Of a stretch of 64,000 nucleotides of DNA, positions 33,874-45,117 are shown piece after piece; positions within the stretch are counted from its first letter, which is position 1; each line of letters starts with the position of its first letter. Location of the stretch: contig NC_079487.1 of assembly GCF_020520425.1 (NCBI RefSeq), positions 106,426,141 to 106,490,140 on the forward strand, written 5' to 3'. Position numbers and translations under genes: made by a program. This DNA is from Spinacia oleracea (taxonomy: Eukaryota > Streptophyta > Magnoliopsida > Caryophyllales > Amaranthaceae). Below the pieces are notes generated by a model that was not told the DNA's origin, made no database searches, and saw only the letters and a list, made by a program, of their open reading frames with translations.

Positions 33874-33885
33874 GTTTTTATAGAA
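33874..33885 (-). promoter_or_regulatory. TATA box of the small minus-strand gene
   Basis: Minus-strand TTCTATAAAAAC, about 110 bases before the ATG at 33766; a start near 33850 would give an 80-base leader. Confidence 0.6.
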
Positions 33886-34379
33886 TCAGGAGAAAGGAAA
33901 TGAAAGGAGGGAGGATAAGGTTTAACGGAAATAGCGGGGTCCACGCAGATTTGTGTAGTTGCCACTCTTGCCAGTTGAATCCAGTGAGGGTGACGTGGAA
34001 ATGGTTAAAAAAGAGGAAAGTGCGTGGGGAGTGCGCGGTATTTGGTTGTTGAGCCCGCGTGACTTCACATGCACCCATTCTTTTACAAATATAGGGTTTT
34101 ATCCACCTTTTTGTGACAATTTTTCTGATTGCTCTCCCATCTGGTTTACGGGAGCATAAATAAACACTAACTTCGTTTACTGAATCCGACTTGAATTGCA
34201 CTGTTGTCTTATACCCCCTTCGTATTTTTAAAAATCACACTTTACCCGACACATAGTTTTAAGATAGTGAATTAAATTTATTAAAATAAGATTAAAGCGA
34301 GGTAGTGAGTGGTTTATTTATTATAGTAAAAATATGATGTGAGTAAGTGTGGAACCAAAGAAAGAGAAAAATATTAATA

Positions 34380-34638
34380 CTTCCTCCGTCTTTTAATACT
34401 CGCAACGTTTGGACTTTTGCCACTATTCATATAATCTACTTTGACTATTCGTAGTGTTTTTTATATAAGATAAAACATAGTCGTGTGAGATCTTATTAAA
34501 TTCGTCTCAATGTGTATTTTCAAAATATCAACTTTTTATAATTTTTGCATAAAGAAAATTTAAGATATAAATGATCAAAATTGTGCATTGGCATGCGTGA
34601 AACTAACAAACGTTGCGAGTATTAAAAGACGGAGGAAG
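34380..34638. mobile_element. Stowaway-like MITE
   Basis: CTTCCTCCGTCTTTTAATAC and its exact complement at the right end, TA on both sides; 259 bp. It seems to lie inside an older, decayed element with words TATTTTTAAAAAT (near 34227) and TTTTTAAAATACAG (near 34690). Confidence 0.85.
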
Positions 34639-34819
34639 TATAATAAAAGTAGAGACCAAAACATGTTAAAAAAGGAAAATGTATCTCTTTTTAAAATACA
34701 GCCGTTTAAGGACAGTGTACTCCGTAGCTCTTTTTAAAATACAGAGAGAAAACTTTCCACCAATTCTTAAATGGGTTTGGTCCACACTTAATTTATTGTA
34801 GACCGTGTCTTAAAATATA

Positions 34820-35058
34820 CTTTCTCCGTTCCGCAATAGATGAAATTCACGAATCATTTGTGATTTATGGGGGTAAGGAGAAATATAGTCGTGTGAAGTC
34901 TTGTATGATTCGTCTTGATATGTACTTTTGTAATATTAATTTTTTAATAATTTTTACGAAAACAAAATTATAGATATTAACGTCGAAACATTTACCTTGG
35001 CAAGCGTGAATTGAAAAGATAAAGTTTAACCATTATTTTGAAACAGACGAAATAGTGA
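34820..35058. mobile_element. Decayed Stowaway-like MITE
   Basis: Left CTTTCTCCGTTCCGCAATAG with a poor right-end match; the interior GTGTGAAGTCTTGTATGATT word is shared with the MITEs at 34380 and 43274. Borders approximate. Confidence 0.4.
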
Positions 35059-35573
35059 GTAAGTCTCTTAAAAATAGCTTCTGCGTACAATAGAGCTCGA
35101 ACTCGAGATACTCATATAGCAATATTAAGTCACTTATCACTAGGTATATCAAGTCTTGGACGTAACTCGAATTTTACTAGTTTGATACAATTTTCGTCAA
35201 GAATACTTTGTAGAGTAGGAGAAGTTAACTAGCTAGATTATTCTTTTTTTTTGTCCCATCAACCAATTAATGTTGGTATGTGTTGAGTAATTGAGAAATT
35301 CAATCATAAACCAAAGTACATAGCACTCCACAATTAGGCAGGGTCCAACACGTACATGCACTCCAATTGATATGAACTTCATTAATTTGTTTGGTTTTGA
35401 CGGCAGTGAAACATCCGTCCTCTATGGCTTCCTGTCCATTTTTTAATTATGAGGTCAAATACAAAGTAGTAAAACATAGGTTAATTGAATATATGGATTC
35501 CAATTGCATTGAGATCTACATCTCTGCTACTGTCAAAGTAATACCACTACGACTTCTCGAAAAGCATAATTAA
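35059..35573. other. Spacer
   Basis: No gene, RNA or repeat recognised between the decayed MITE and the target duplication of the next retrotransposon. Confidence 0.4.
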
Positions 35574-35578
35574 CAGAC

Positions 35579-36009
35579 TGTTCGGGCCCTCTGTGGGACC
35601 CATCTTTTTACACGAATTACCAAAATATCCTTTTAGGGGAAATTACTAAAAATACCCTCAAACACTCAGACCAGAACTTAGGGGCCCATATCTCAGCCTC
35701 CTACAGGTCTAATATTTCATACCCCTACACTTGCCCATATTTACTAATAATGTCATCCTACATTACTATAAATATGTCTCACCTAATCATTACTCAGGTA
35801 TGCAATTATTCTCAAACTCACTCTCTGACTACGTTCTCTCTCTAACAAGGACTGACTTGAGCGTCGGAGAGGGTTTTCTCGGGAACCCCCCCGAGCCAGT
35901 TTACGTTTGCTCCCTTTTGTAGGAAAACGACAGCCGATTGGAGGAAAATAACAGCCAGGTTGACGTGGCTTCCCCTATTTTCACACTTAGCAATTTCTTC
36001 GCAGAAACA
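35579..36009 (+). repeat. 5' LTR of the non-autonomous element
   Basis: 431 bp, TGTTCGGG...GCAGAAACA. A TATA box (CTATAAATA) lies at 35766-35774. Lacks the 16-bp segment present in the 3' LTR near 42062. Confidence 0.92.
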
Positions 36010-36011
36010 GT

Positions 36012-36029
36012 TGGCGCCGTCTGTGGGGA
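36012..36029 (+). other. Primer-binding site of the non-autonomous element
   Basis: TGGCGCCGTCTGTGGGGA, two bases after the LTR. Identical over 18 bases to the site of the autonomous Tat element at 18622-18639. Confidence 0.85.
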
Positions 36030-36044
36030 AGTCAACTACAAGCC

Positions 36045-38569
36045 ATGGTGAACACTCGACGAACCAGGCAACACTCCTCCTCTCATCGATCAGAGTCCCA
36101 TCCCAATTACGTGTTGATGCCTACTCCGCGGAACGGGGATGATCACGATGGTAATAAAGACCATGAGAACCAACAGCCCCATGTCAAAGGTCACCCTGAG
36201 AACTTGGTCACCAGAAAGGATCTGGAGCATTAGGCTGCTCAAGTCAATGAGGCTATCCACAACCTCCAAGGAATGGGAGAGGGACCTTCAAGGAAACATC
36301 CAAACCACCCTACCAGCTCAAGAGTGAGCACAACATCTCATACCATCCACAGGGCACGGCCTCTAAGTGTGATGAACATGCTAGGTGACAGGGGTGGGGC
36401 ACAACCTCGCCCTCACCAACTAAGGGCCAGTCAAGATGCACGCCGGGTAATTGAAGAGCGACAACTGCACAAAGGAGACCTTGATGCTCGAGACCTCTTG
36501 CACAGGAGGCGCCTCGAACAAGCCAGAGAAGCCATCAGGAATGATAGGATCACCCGAGGTCTACCCCCCTCTAGTGCTAAGACTACTGCCTCCTCACGAG
36601 ACCACCGCACTCCTTCAAGGCAAGTCGAACCGGTCGAAATCAGCTCTCGAAGGACATCTCCCATGACTCCATGAGGCACTCACCTTCTCCTATAAGGAGA
36701 CGTCACTCACCCCCTTGCCGTGTTAGAGGACCTTCCCCCAGGATAAGGGCTTCACCCCCCGATCAACAGCCAGGGGCTCATTCACCTTCTCATCGCCCAA
36801 GGCATCGCTCACCCTCAAGAATAGGAAGGAGTCATCCACGCCGTGAGCGAACATACTCGCCTCTCCCAGAGAGTAGAGGTAGGCATGCCTCCCCAAGAGA
36901 AAGATGGGGCTCCCCTCCACCAAGAAATGATAGGCACATGCACACTTCATCATTACAGGAGGCTCTCACTCCCTTCTCCCAAGAGATAATGACCACCCCT
37001 CGCCGAGACAAAGTGAAGGTCCCTACCATCGAGCCTTTTGATGGAACTACGGATCCAGAAGAGCACATGGCCGCCTATGCGGCTCAAATGAACGTTCAGA
37101 CTGGATGTGGAGCTACTTGGTGTAGGTACTTTCCCACCACCTTGAAGGGTCTTGCACTTATCTGGTTCAACAAGCACGTGCCGAAGGGGAGTATCAAGAG
37201 CTACAGTGAGCTTGAAAAGGTGTTCATCAGCCAATTCGCTGCATGTCGAAGACATCAAAAGACAAGTGTTAACTTGATGGCAGTCAGACAGGGTGAGACG
37301 GAGACTCTTCGCAACTATATCAAGAGGTTCAATGAAGAAGCCCTAAAGATACACAATCTCAAGGACGAAACCAAGTTCGCAACCCTCTTGGCGGGGCTTC
37401 TGCTAGATGACTTCAAATTCGAGTTGATCAAGTCCGGGGTGTCCAACCTCGATGAAGCAATGGAGAAGGCCCAAATGCACATTCAAGCCACAGATATTTG
37501 TAAGATCAATGGGGGTGGTGAGAGTGGAACAAGGCAAAAACAAAAGCCAAGACCAAACGGCAGCCGCGACCAAACTCATCCCTCCCCCAAAAAGTTAGCT
37601 ATGGTTGATGGCCATGGTGAGGATCCGAGGTACAACCGCAATAGGCGGGAGATTTACCTTGATCTCAAAGGACAAGATATCCTCCCTAAGCCACCTGCAA
37701 TTCGTACGTCCGAAGCAAAGCGAGACAAGTCACTTTGGTGTGAATTTCACCACGAGTCCGGGCACACCACAAAGAACTGTAGGGAGCTGAAACAGGCACT
37801 GGATCACTTGGCTGACAAGGGCAAGCTGAATAATTACTTAAGGAAGAATCCTCCCCCAAAAACAAAAGCCAAAGAAAAGGAATCCACTAGTGATGATACG
37901 GGAGACTACATTGGAGTGATAGCCGGAGGCTTGGCAACAGGCGGGTCTGTGAGCAAGGCGAAGGATAGCTTATGGGCACTTGAACATCAAGTCCCAAAAG
38001 TGGCACCGGCTTCTCAAACAGCCCCGGTGATGACATTTAGTGGGAACACAAGCCACCCAATTCAAGAGTCACATGACGATCCCCTGGTCATCGAGATGAA
38101 AGTCGCTAACTCAACGATAGGGCGAGTGTTAGTGGATAGTGGATCATCCGCCGACATCATTACTCTAAAGTGTCTAGAAGGGCTCAAGTATTCCAAAGAT
38201 GATCTAAAAACCATCTCCCAACCACTCATTGGGTTCGGAGGTCAAGTCGTCCATCCCCAAGTCAGTATCAAGCTACCCGTCAGGCTGGGTCCCAAGAACA
38301 AAGGAAGACGATTGCTAGTAGAATTTCTTGTCGTTGATATCTCCTTACCATACAACATCATCTTAGGCCGGCCTCTACTAAACAAAATAAAAGCCGCAAT
38401 CTCTGTGTACCAACTTCTCATGCAGTTTGAGTTGGAAGATGGCACCGTGGGAAAAATCTTTGGGTATCAAGTGGGCAGGCGATGCTATGTTAATAGCCTC
38501 AAGAGAGGGACAAGTACCCCCCAGCCACTGGCCAAGAAAGCCAAGACGGAAGGGACTCGAAACTCTTGA
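36045..38569 (+). pseudogene. Gag-protease polyprotein, disrupted N-terminal part
   Basis: Starts MVNTRRTRQHSS at 36045, meets a TAG at 36231, reopens in the same frame to a TGA at 36672, and then continues in another frame from an ATG at 36671 (ATGA overlap) as an open 632-residue stretch to 38569. The long part holds an Arg/Ser/Pro-rich leader, the gag core near 37040-37490 (WCRYFPTTLKGLALIWF), a zinc-binding segment near 37733 (LWCEFHHESGHTTKNC) and an aspartic protease with VLVDSGSSADII near 38128 and an ILGRPLL motif near 38360. It ends just after the protease; there is no reverse transcriptase. The gag is clearly related to the autonomous element's gag. Whether the ATGA overlap is a mutation or a used restart cannot be told from one copy. 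Confidence 0.8.
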
Positions 38570-38919
38570 AGGCAAGCCCCTCCCCCGTCCTTGGAACGCC
38601 GAAAACCCTAGAAGGTTTTATGTTCAATCTCCTAAGCATTTCTCCCTTTCTCAAAAGTACTTAGCTTTATAGCTCACAGCCATAGTTTTCAATGATGAAA
38701 GTGGGGGTAAGATACATGTAAGCCCGCCATAGGCTAAATAACATTCCATCATTGTAAACGAAATTTCAATATTTCAAGGCAATAGTAAAGAGCGCGGCGG
38801 ATATTACTTAGGATTTTCTTTTTCTTTTTAGAATGTTGTAAAGTAGAAGCCAAACATTGGCCAAGCAAGTTCAACATACATCAAAAGGAAAAGACAAGCC
38901 AAGTTCAAACATATGAACT
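38570..38919. other. Non-coding start of the pol-less region
   Basis: About 350 bases between the protease stop and the first tandem array; no ORF or repeat recognised. Confidence 0.5.
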
Positions 38920-40000
38920 CACTCTTATACTTAGCAAAAATATCTAAGTCATTTTCAAGAATGGCGCATCATCGTTCGGCCAAGCATGGGGCCCATTAGT
39001 CCCTTTGGAGAACAGAAGTCCATTCCCATACTTAGCAAAATAATCTAAGTCATTTTCCAGAATGGTGCTTCATCGTTCGCCCAAGCTTGGGGCTCATTAG
39101 CTCCTTTGGAGAACAACAACCCATTCCCATACTTAATTAGCAAAAATATCTAAGTCATTTTCAAGAATGGCGCATCATTGTTCGCCCAAGCATGGGGCTC
39201 ATTAGTCCCTTTGGAGAACAGAAGTCCATTCCCATACTTAGCAAAATAATCTAAGTCATTTTCCATAATGGTGCATCATCGTTCGCCCAAGCATGGGGAT
39301 CATTAGTCCCTTTGGAGAACAACAACCCATTCCCATACTTAGCAAAAATATCTAAGTCATTTTCAAGAATGGCGCATTGTCTTGCACCCAAACATGGGGC
39401 TCATTAGTCCATTTGGAGAACAGAAGCCCATTCCCATACTTAGCAAAATAATCTAAGTCATTGTCCAAGATGGTACTTCATCGTTCGCCCAAGCATGGGG
39501 CTCATTAGCTCCTTTGGAGAACAACAGTCCATTCTCATACTTAGCAAAATAATCTAAGTCATTTTCCAGAATGGTGCTTCATCGTTCGCCCAAGCATGGG
39601 GCTCATTAGCTCCTTTGGAGAACAACAACCCATTCCCATACTTAGCAAAAATATCTAAGTCATTTTCAAGAATGGCGCATCATCGTTCGCCCAAGCATGG
39701 GGCTCATTAGTCCCTTTGGAGAACAGAAGCACATTCCCATACTTAGCAAAATAATCTAAGTCATTTTCCAGAATGGTGCATCATCGTTCGCCCAAGCACG
39801 GGTCTCGTTAGTCCCTTTGGAGAACAGAAGCCCATTCTCATACTTAGCAAAATTATCTAAGTCTATCCAAGAATGGCGCCTCTTCGTTCTCCAAAGCATG
39901 TGGCTCATTAGTCCTTTTGGAGAACAACATCCCATCCCCATACTTAGCAAAACAATCTAAGTCATTTTTAAGAATGGTGATTCATTGTTCGCTCATGGCT
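38920..40000 (+). repeat. 101-bp tandem array in the non-autonomous element
   Basis: About eleven copies with a very regular 101-bp period (ATGG anchor at 38961, 39062, 39167, 39268, 39369, 39470, 39571, 39672, 39772, 39872, 39973). Each unit carries ACTTAGCAAAATAATCTAAG, a GTTCGCCCAAGCATGGGG word and CCTTTGGAGAACA. Two alternating sub-types (GGCGCATC and GGTGCTTC) suggest higher-order units. A stray unit lies at about 40790-40870. Confidence 0.92.
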
Positions 40001-40086
40001 TACACCAACAGCCCAGCGTAAGGCCATCAAGCTATGGGCATGAAATGGCAGCCCGAGTTTCAGCGCTCCCTTATGGTTCTGCATCG

Positions 40087-40395
40087 CACCATCATGTGCG
40101 GCGAATAGAAGCCATTGCACCATCATGTGCGGCAAGTAGAAGCCATGGCACCATGAGTAGAGGCCATGGCACCATCATATGCGGTGAGTAGAAGCCATGG
40201 CACCATCATGTGCAGCAAGTAGAAGCCGTGACACCATCATGTGCGGCGAGTAGAAGACATGGCACCATCATGTGCATCAAGTAGAGCCATTGCACCATCA
40301 TGTGCAGCAAGTATAAGCCATTGCACCATCATGTGCGGCAAGTAAAAGCCATGGCACCATGAGTAGAAGCCATGGCACCATTATGTGCGACGAGC
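40087..40395 (+). repeat. 31-bp tandem array
   Basis: About ten copies of a 31-bp unit containing GCACCATCATGTGCGGC and AGTAGAAGCCAT, with two shortened 21-bp units near 40149 and 40355. Starts at 40087, 40118, 40149, 40170, 40201, 40232, 40263 and so on. Confidence 0.9.
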
Positions 40396-40399
40396 GCCA

Positions 40400-41340
40400 A
40401 GTCACTCTCGAAGAAAGAAAAAAAAGGTTCTTGGACCCCGAAAAACAATCGCCCAACCTTGGGCTCAGCTCGTCCGAATGATCAAGCATGCCCTCATGGG
40501 CGGAAAACGACAGCCACGTCCTGGTGTGCATCAGCCATGATCTCAAGCGTGAGGACGTTCAAAGAGCATTTTCTTACTTAGGAAGAATTTCAAGTCATAG
40601 GATAACAACAGCCAAGCCCAGCGCCCCTTGCCATAGACAAGATGCGAGAAACGACAGCCATGCCTAGACGTGACCCTCGTCTCGTGCGGCAAATGACAGC
40701 CACAAATTAACCGCCGATATACGCGTTTCCACGGCGACAAACCAATTTTTTAAGTCTTTCAAGCAGCGCGCTCATTAGCTTCTATTAGGGAATAGAAGCC
40801 CATTCTCATACTTAGAAAAATAAATCTAAGTCTTTTAAGAATGGTGATTCATCGTTCGTCCAAGCATGGAGCTCGTTAGCATCACAGCAACGCACACAAA
40901 ATGGCAGCCCCGCCCAACGCACATGTGTGATCCAATTCTCTCACGTACATCTAGACTCGGAGCGCCCAACATGGGGCTTAGACGACTCGACAAGTAACCG
41001 CCCAGCAACGGGCTTGACCTGTCCAACGCTTGATGAGCGTATCCAAGACACGCAAAACAACAGCCATAAGGCGGGTAGTGGCAGCCATACCCATGCCCGT
41101 CCTTCGCCCCGCCCGCATTGTCTTCGCCCGCAAAACGACATATTAGTACGAGCATGTGTCTCGTGCACCAAAGTGCGAGAAATAGCAGCCCGAGTGCGCA
41201 AAACGGCAGCCAATTAAGTGACAGCCAAGTGCTCACATTCCGCGCGCCCTCCAAGCTGCACAACGGTAGGCGAGGAATAGTAGCCCAAGCGCGTAAAATG
41301 ACAGCCAACACGCAAGTCTTGCTAGCCAAAGCATGGGCGA
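40400..41340 (+). repeat. CAGCC-motif-rich, GC-rich region
   Basis: A degenerate word of the type AAACGACAGCCA or AAATGACAGCC recurs well over a dozen times at irregular spacing, with CGCAA or GCGAG around it. The same word occurs twice inside the LTRs (AAACGACAGCC, AATAACAGCC). ORFs here are short and in conflicting frames. Origin unknown. Confidence 0.6.
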
Positions 41341-41962
41341 GACTCGTCCGCCCAACAAATTGGCGAGACTCGACCTCCTAATATCAACCGCCATAAATCA
41401 AGTGCGAGGCCCAGTAAAAACATATTACACGCCTATAATCGTACTCCGTGTATTACTCGCCAACAATACTCCAACAGCAACACGCGAGCATGCATTAACA
41501 GCCAAAAACATATCCTCATAACTCACAAGTGCTTCATCATTTGCCCATTTGGAGTCAAAGTCCAAGAATTTGGGCCACATAGGATTTCCACTAAAAATGG
41601 AAGTTGGCAATTACTCCAAATATTGCAAATGCATAAACACTCGCCAATAATACGCCAATCATATTATCATGGAGCAAGTTGGCGGGCATGGAGGCACATA
41701 AAGGCATAAACCCAAAGTAAACTACTCGCCAATAATATTTTACGGCTCGTCAATATCAAGGCTCACTAAAGTAATACTCCTTGCCAGTATTACACTCCCC
41801 GCCATATTTTCATAAACTCGCAAAAGTGCAAAAACTTAGAATATTTTTCACCTATATTATCAACTCTAAGGAGTATTATCATTAGCCACATGTTATCCCA
41901 CCAACTACTACATTTTATTCCACCAAACACACAAGCCTCGAGACGACCAGTCTTATATATTT
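41341..41962. other. 3' untranslated part of the non-autonomous element
   Basis: AT-rich non-coding with scattered CTCGCCAATAAT words; no ORF. Confidence 0.45.
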
Positions 41963-41975
41963 GGTGTGGGGCTAA
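41963..41975 (+). other. Polypurine tract of the non-autonomous element
   Basis: GGTGTGGGGCTAA directly before the 3' LTR; assigned by position and G-richness. Confidence 0.5.
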
Positions 41976-42421
41976 TGTTCGGGCCCCCTGTGGGACCCAT
42001 CTTTTTACGCAAATTACCAAAATACCCTTTTAGGGGAAATTACTAAAAATACCCTCAAACACAAACCTCTTGATGGGCTCAGACCAGAACTTAGGGGCCC
42101 ATATCTCAGCCTCCTACAGGTCCAATATTTCATACCCCTACACTTGCCCATATTTACTAATAATGTCATCCTACATTACTATAAATATGTCCCACCTAAT
42201 CATTACTCAGGTATGCAATTATTCTCAAACTCACTCTCTGACTACTTTCTCTCTCTAACAAGGACTGACTTGAGCGTCGGAGAGGGTTTTCTCGGGAACC
42301 CCCCGAGCCAGTTTACGTTTGCTCCCTTTTGTAGGAAAACGACAGCCGATTGGAGGAAAATAACAGCCAGGTTGACGAGGCTTCCCCTATTTTCACACTT
42401 AGCAATTTCTTCGCAGAAATA
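41976..42421 (+). repeat. 3' LTR of the non-autonomous element
   Basis: 446 bp; ends GCAGAAATA where the 5' LTR ends GCAGAAACA, so the terminal CA has mutated to TA. It has an extra 16 bp near 42062 relative to the 5' LTR. Confidence 0.92.
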
Positions 42422-42535
42422 CAGACCAATTTTTAATTAGGTTGTTCCGCCAAAGAAGTACGGGTCGAAGTAGGTAATTTGGTTATTAGTGGCTTAATTT
42501 GTTATATGCCTTATTATGGCTAAACAGTACAAGTA

Positions 42536-42895
42536 CTCCCTTCGAATCTAAATGGTATTCCCGTTTCCTTTTTTAGTGTGCCAAAATAATTTTCCCATTT
42601 CTTTTATTTCCTTTTTAATCTCTTTCTTGTAATTTTAACTTTGTAATTCTATTGGTTTATCAATAAAAAACCTTGTAGTCTCATTGGTTGGTTTAAGTTT
42701 GGATGGATTAATGAGTTGACATTTTTATTCCTTAAATTCTATTGGTTCAACTATTTTGTTTTCTTGTGAAAATGGAATCAAAAAGCAACAATTTTCCATA
42801 AAACTACATTAATAATAGTTAATCTTATAATGTTTCTTTTTCCTTAATAGCCGCGTCAAATGACAAACGGGAATAACATTTAGGTTCGGAGGGAG
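42536..42895. mobile_element. Stowaway-like MITE
   Basis: CTCCCTTCGAATCTAAATGG on the left, CATTTAGGTTCGGAGGGAG on the right, TA on both sides; 360 bp. Related ends to the MITE at 23454. Confidence 0.8.
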
Positions 42896-43273
42896 TATTA
42901 TTTATGGCTCTCCAAAACATGCAAGGGTGTTATTAATTATTTAATGTATTACTACTATTAATCGAAGTTTAATTATACTTACTTAATCGGAGTGCGCGGC
43001 CGAGCTGCATCGTGATTCTTTGCATTGATTCAAAGTTTAAGGTGTACACAAAACACACAACCGGCCACCTTCATTTGAGAAGGTTGTAGCATCTCGGTTG
43101 ATGGACTGTTGTTCGTATTAGTAACAATTTTCTTGAATGCCAGTTTACTTTCAACTTACAAGAATGAGCTGGCCTGATTATGTTATTACACGATCGATGT
43201 CAACAATAATCCTCTTCTATGCCTACATAAAACCATTGGTTATATTGACAGAAAACAAGTGTATTACGAATCA
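42896..43273. other. Spacer
   Basis: No gene or repeat recognised. Confidence 0.4.
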
Positions 43274-43531
43274 CTTCCTCTGTTCTTTTTTAAATGACAC
43301 AATTATTTAGGTACGTTTGCCAATGCACGATTTTAAACCTTAATATCTCTAATTGTGGATCGGAAAAAATTATAAAAAGTTGATATTAAAATAATATTTA
43401 CTGATACGAATCTAATAAAACCCCACACGACTATGTTTTTTCTTATGTGAAAACCACAAAAGGAAGTCAAAGGTGTTTGTGTGAATAGTGTCTAAAACCC
43501 CACTGTGTCATGTAAATAAGAACAGAGGAAG
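43274..43531. mobile_element. Stowaway-like MITE
   Basis: CTTCCTCTGTTCTTTTTTAA and its approximate complement AAATAAGAACAGAGGAAG; TA follows the right end. The interior shares words with the MITEs at 34380 and 44759. Confidence 0.7.
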
Positions 43532-43902
43532 TATTATCAAAGCTCAACCGTTAATAATTAAATCAAATAAAGTGAAAGACAACTCGAATGGATACTATGT
43601 GAACCTTCTTCACAACTCACAAGATTAGCTTAACCAATGTGTGGGTAATCGAGCTAATTGAGTTCGAGTTCGAACTTGGAGGCATTGCAATACAGTAATT
43701 ATCGATTTAAGAAAAATAAAATAAAAATTTTCAAATAAAATAAGTTAATTAAGATAAGTTCAGATAATTTTAAATACATTAACATAAGTCAACATCAGGT
43801 GAATCGAACAAAACCTAAACATACTTAAATCTCATGGAGTATATTAGACAAAAACTCCCTCTAAAAGATCTAATACACAAAAGATATGATATAATTAAGT
43901 TT

Positions 43903-44064
43903 TCATGCCTTCTTGTGCCCTTTTGATTTTATTGGAGAAACATCAATGACAAAGTAGTGATGTCCTATATGGGTTATGTCCACAAGATTTAGATAAGGTG
44001 ACGATTGTGAAATGAGTAAAAGCAAAGTAGTGATGATTATACAAAAAGAAAGTTGTATATGCAT
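43903..44064 (-). CDS. Candidate small secreted peptide precursor (doubtful)
   Basis: A 53-residue ORF from the internal ATG at 44064 (an in-frame ATG at 44106 adds 14 residues). It begins MHIQLSFC and continues with a hydrophobic run typical of a signal peptide, then a short polar part ending IDVSPIKSKGHKKA. A short hydrophobic leader with a basic, Ser/Pro/Gly/His-containing tail is the layout of several plant peptide-hormone precursors, but I cannot match a known family. A minus-strand TATA-like ACTATAAATTA lies near 44230-44242. It could equally be chance. Confidence 0.25.
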   Translation of the reverse strand: MHIQLSFCIIITTLLLLISQSSPYLNLVDITHIGHHYFVIDVSPIKSKGHKKA

Positions 44065-44758
44065 CTTTGAGGTCGGCTCTAAATCGATCGAATCAAAAAG
44101 GGTCAAAGTGATTCTACAGCTATGTGTAGACCCTTCTTAGACATCAACTAACTTAAAATTGGTCCAATTTCTTTTATTGCACACGTATATTATTGCATTT
44201 TAAATGTAATATTTTATGTGTAACATAATTTATAGTATAAGATAAGGTCATCTTTACTACTTTACACGACATATTTCTGTTGTAGATAGAGATTTTGCTA
44301 GCCACCTGAATGTCATGTGATATATGATTATTTGGCCTAGTTCGTTGGATGTATTATATTGACGTGAGCTGACTTCATCGGTGGTATTATCATCAATATC
44401 CATGTTTCTTGTAGAGATACAATCATGTTGAATCTTGTTAAATATTCGTCTTTAGAGTATGTACATTGAACCTCTTGGAGTGACTCTCCAAATAACTTTT
44501 TAAGTAGTTCTCCATCAAGAACTGTCCTTGGCCAACATTGAAGTTTTTAGTAGTTATTCATGGAGAGCTAATTCAAGATAGCTTTTGGCCAATACACCTT
44601 CAAGAATATATTCTTGTTGAAAAGTAGAGAGTAACTTTGGTTATGAAAGACAATTAATTATGGAAACATGGACCATCTAATAGACGAAAAGAAATTGGAG
44701 AGCTATTTTGAAGAACCAACTAATATTGGGTGTTTTCTGGAAGGAGTTCTTGATAGTA
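44065..44758. other. Spacer
   Basis: No gene seen. 44460-44760 has repeated GGAGAG/CTCTCC and CAAGAACT words that hint at an older inverted-repeat element around the MITE at 44759, without clear ends. Confidence 0.35.
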
Positions 44759-45008
44759 CTTCCTCCGATTTAAAATAGTTGCAACATTATTTTTTGCATT
44801 ATTCACATAATCTACTTTGTTTATGTTTATGATCTATACTTTAGTAAAAACATATTCACGTGGGATCTTGTTAAATACTTCTTAATGTATATTTTGCGAA
44901 AATCAATTTTGATAATGTTTACTTATCTGTAATTAAATATATTAATTGTTAAAGATATGTGACAAGCGTGAAAAGCAAAGTGTTGCAACTAAAAAGAGTC
45001 GGATGAAG
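44759..45008. mobile_element. Stowaway-like MITE
   Basis: CTTCCTCCGATTTAAAATAG and AAAAAGAGTCGGATGAAG as inverted ends, TA on both sides; 250 bp. Confidence 0.7.
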
Positions 45009-45117
45009 TATTTTTGTAGAGAGAGGGAGGGAGTGGAGAGTCACTACAAGAGTCATTTTGAATAACCAACAATATAATAACTCTTGAGCCCGTTCAAAGT
45101 ACGAACAATTATATCGG

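Larger units (their letters stand above)
35579..42421 (+). mobile_element. Non-autonomous Ty3/gypsy element: gag-protease plus minisatellites, no pol
   Basis: 6.8-kb element with LTRs of 431 and 446 bp and target duplication CAGAC at 35574-35578 and 42422-42426. It has a Tat-type primer-binding site, a damaged gag-protease frame (36045-38569), then 3.4 kb without reverse transcriptase, RNase H or integrase, filled with two tandem arrays and a CAGCC-rich region. The LTRs differ by roughly nine substitutions plus a 16-bp insertion and one C, counted by eye, so it is older than the Tat element at 7481. The plan fits an element mobilised by proteins from a related autonomous Tat copy. Confidence 0.88.

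Noticed and set aside
38920-40395. CRISPR-like appearance of regular repeats
   Set aside because: Units are contiguous without unique spacers, lie inside an LTR retrotransposon, and the genome is a plant's; they are minisatellites.
40927-41381. Overlapping ORFs in the CAGCC-rich region, considered as a decayed extra ORF
   Set aside because: Frames conflict, no splice-consistent path and no domain; better explained by repeated words.
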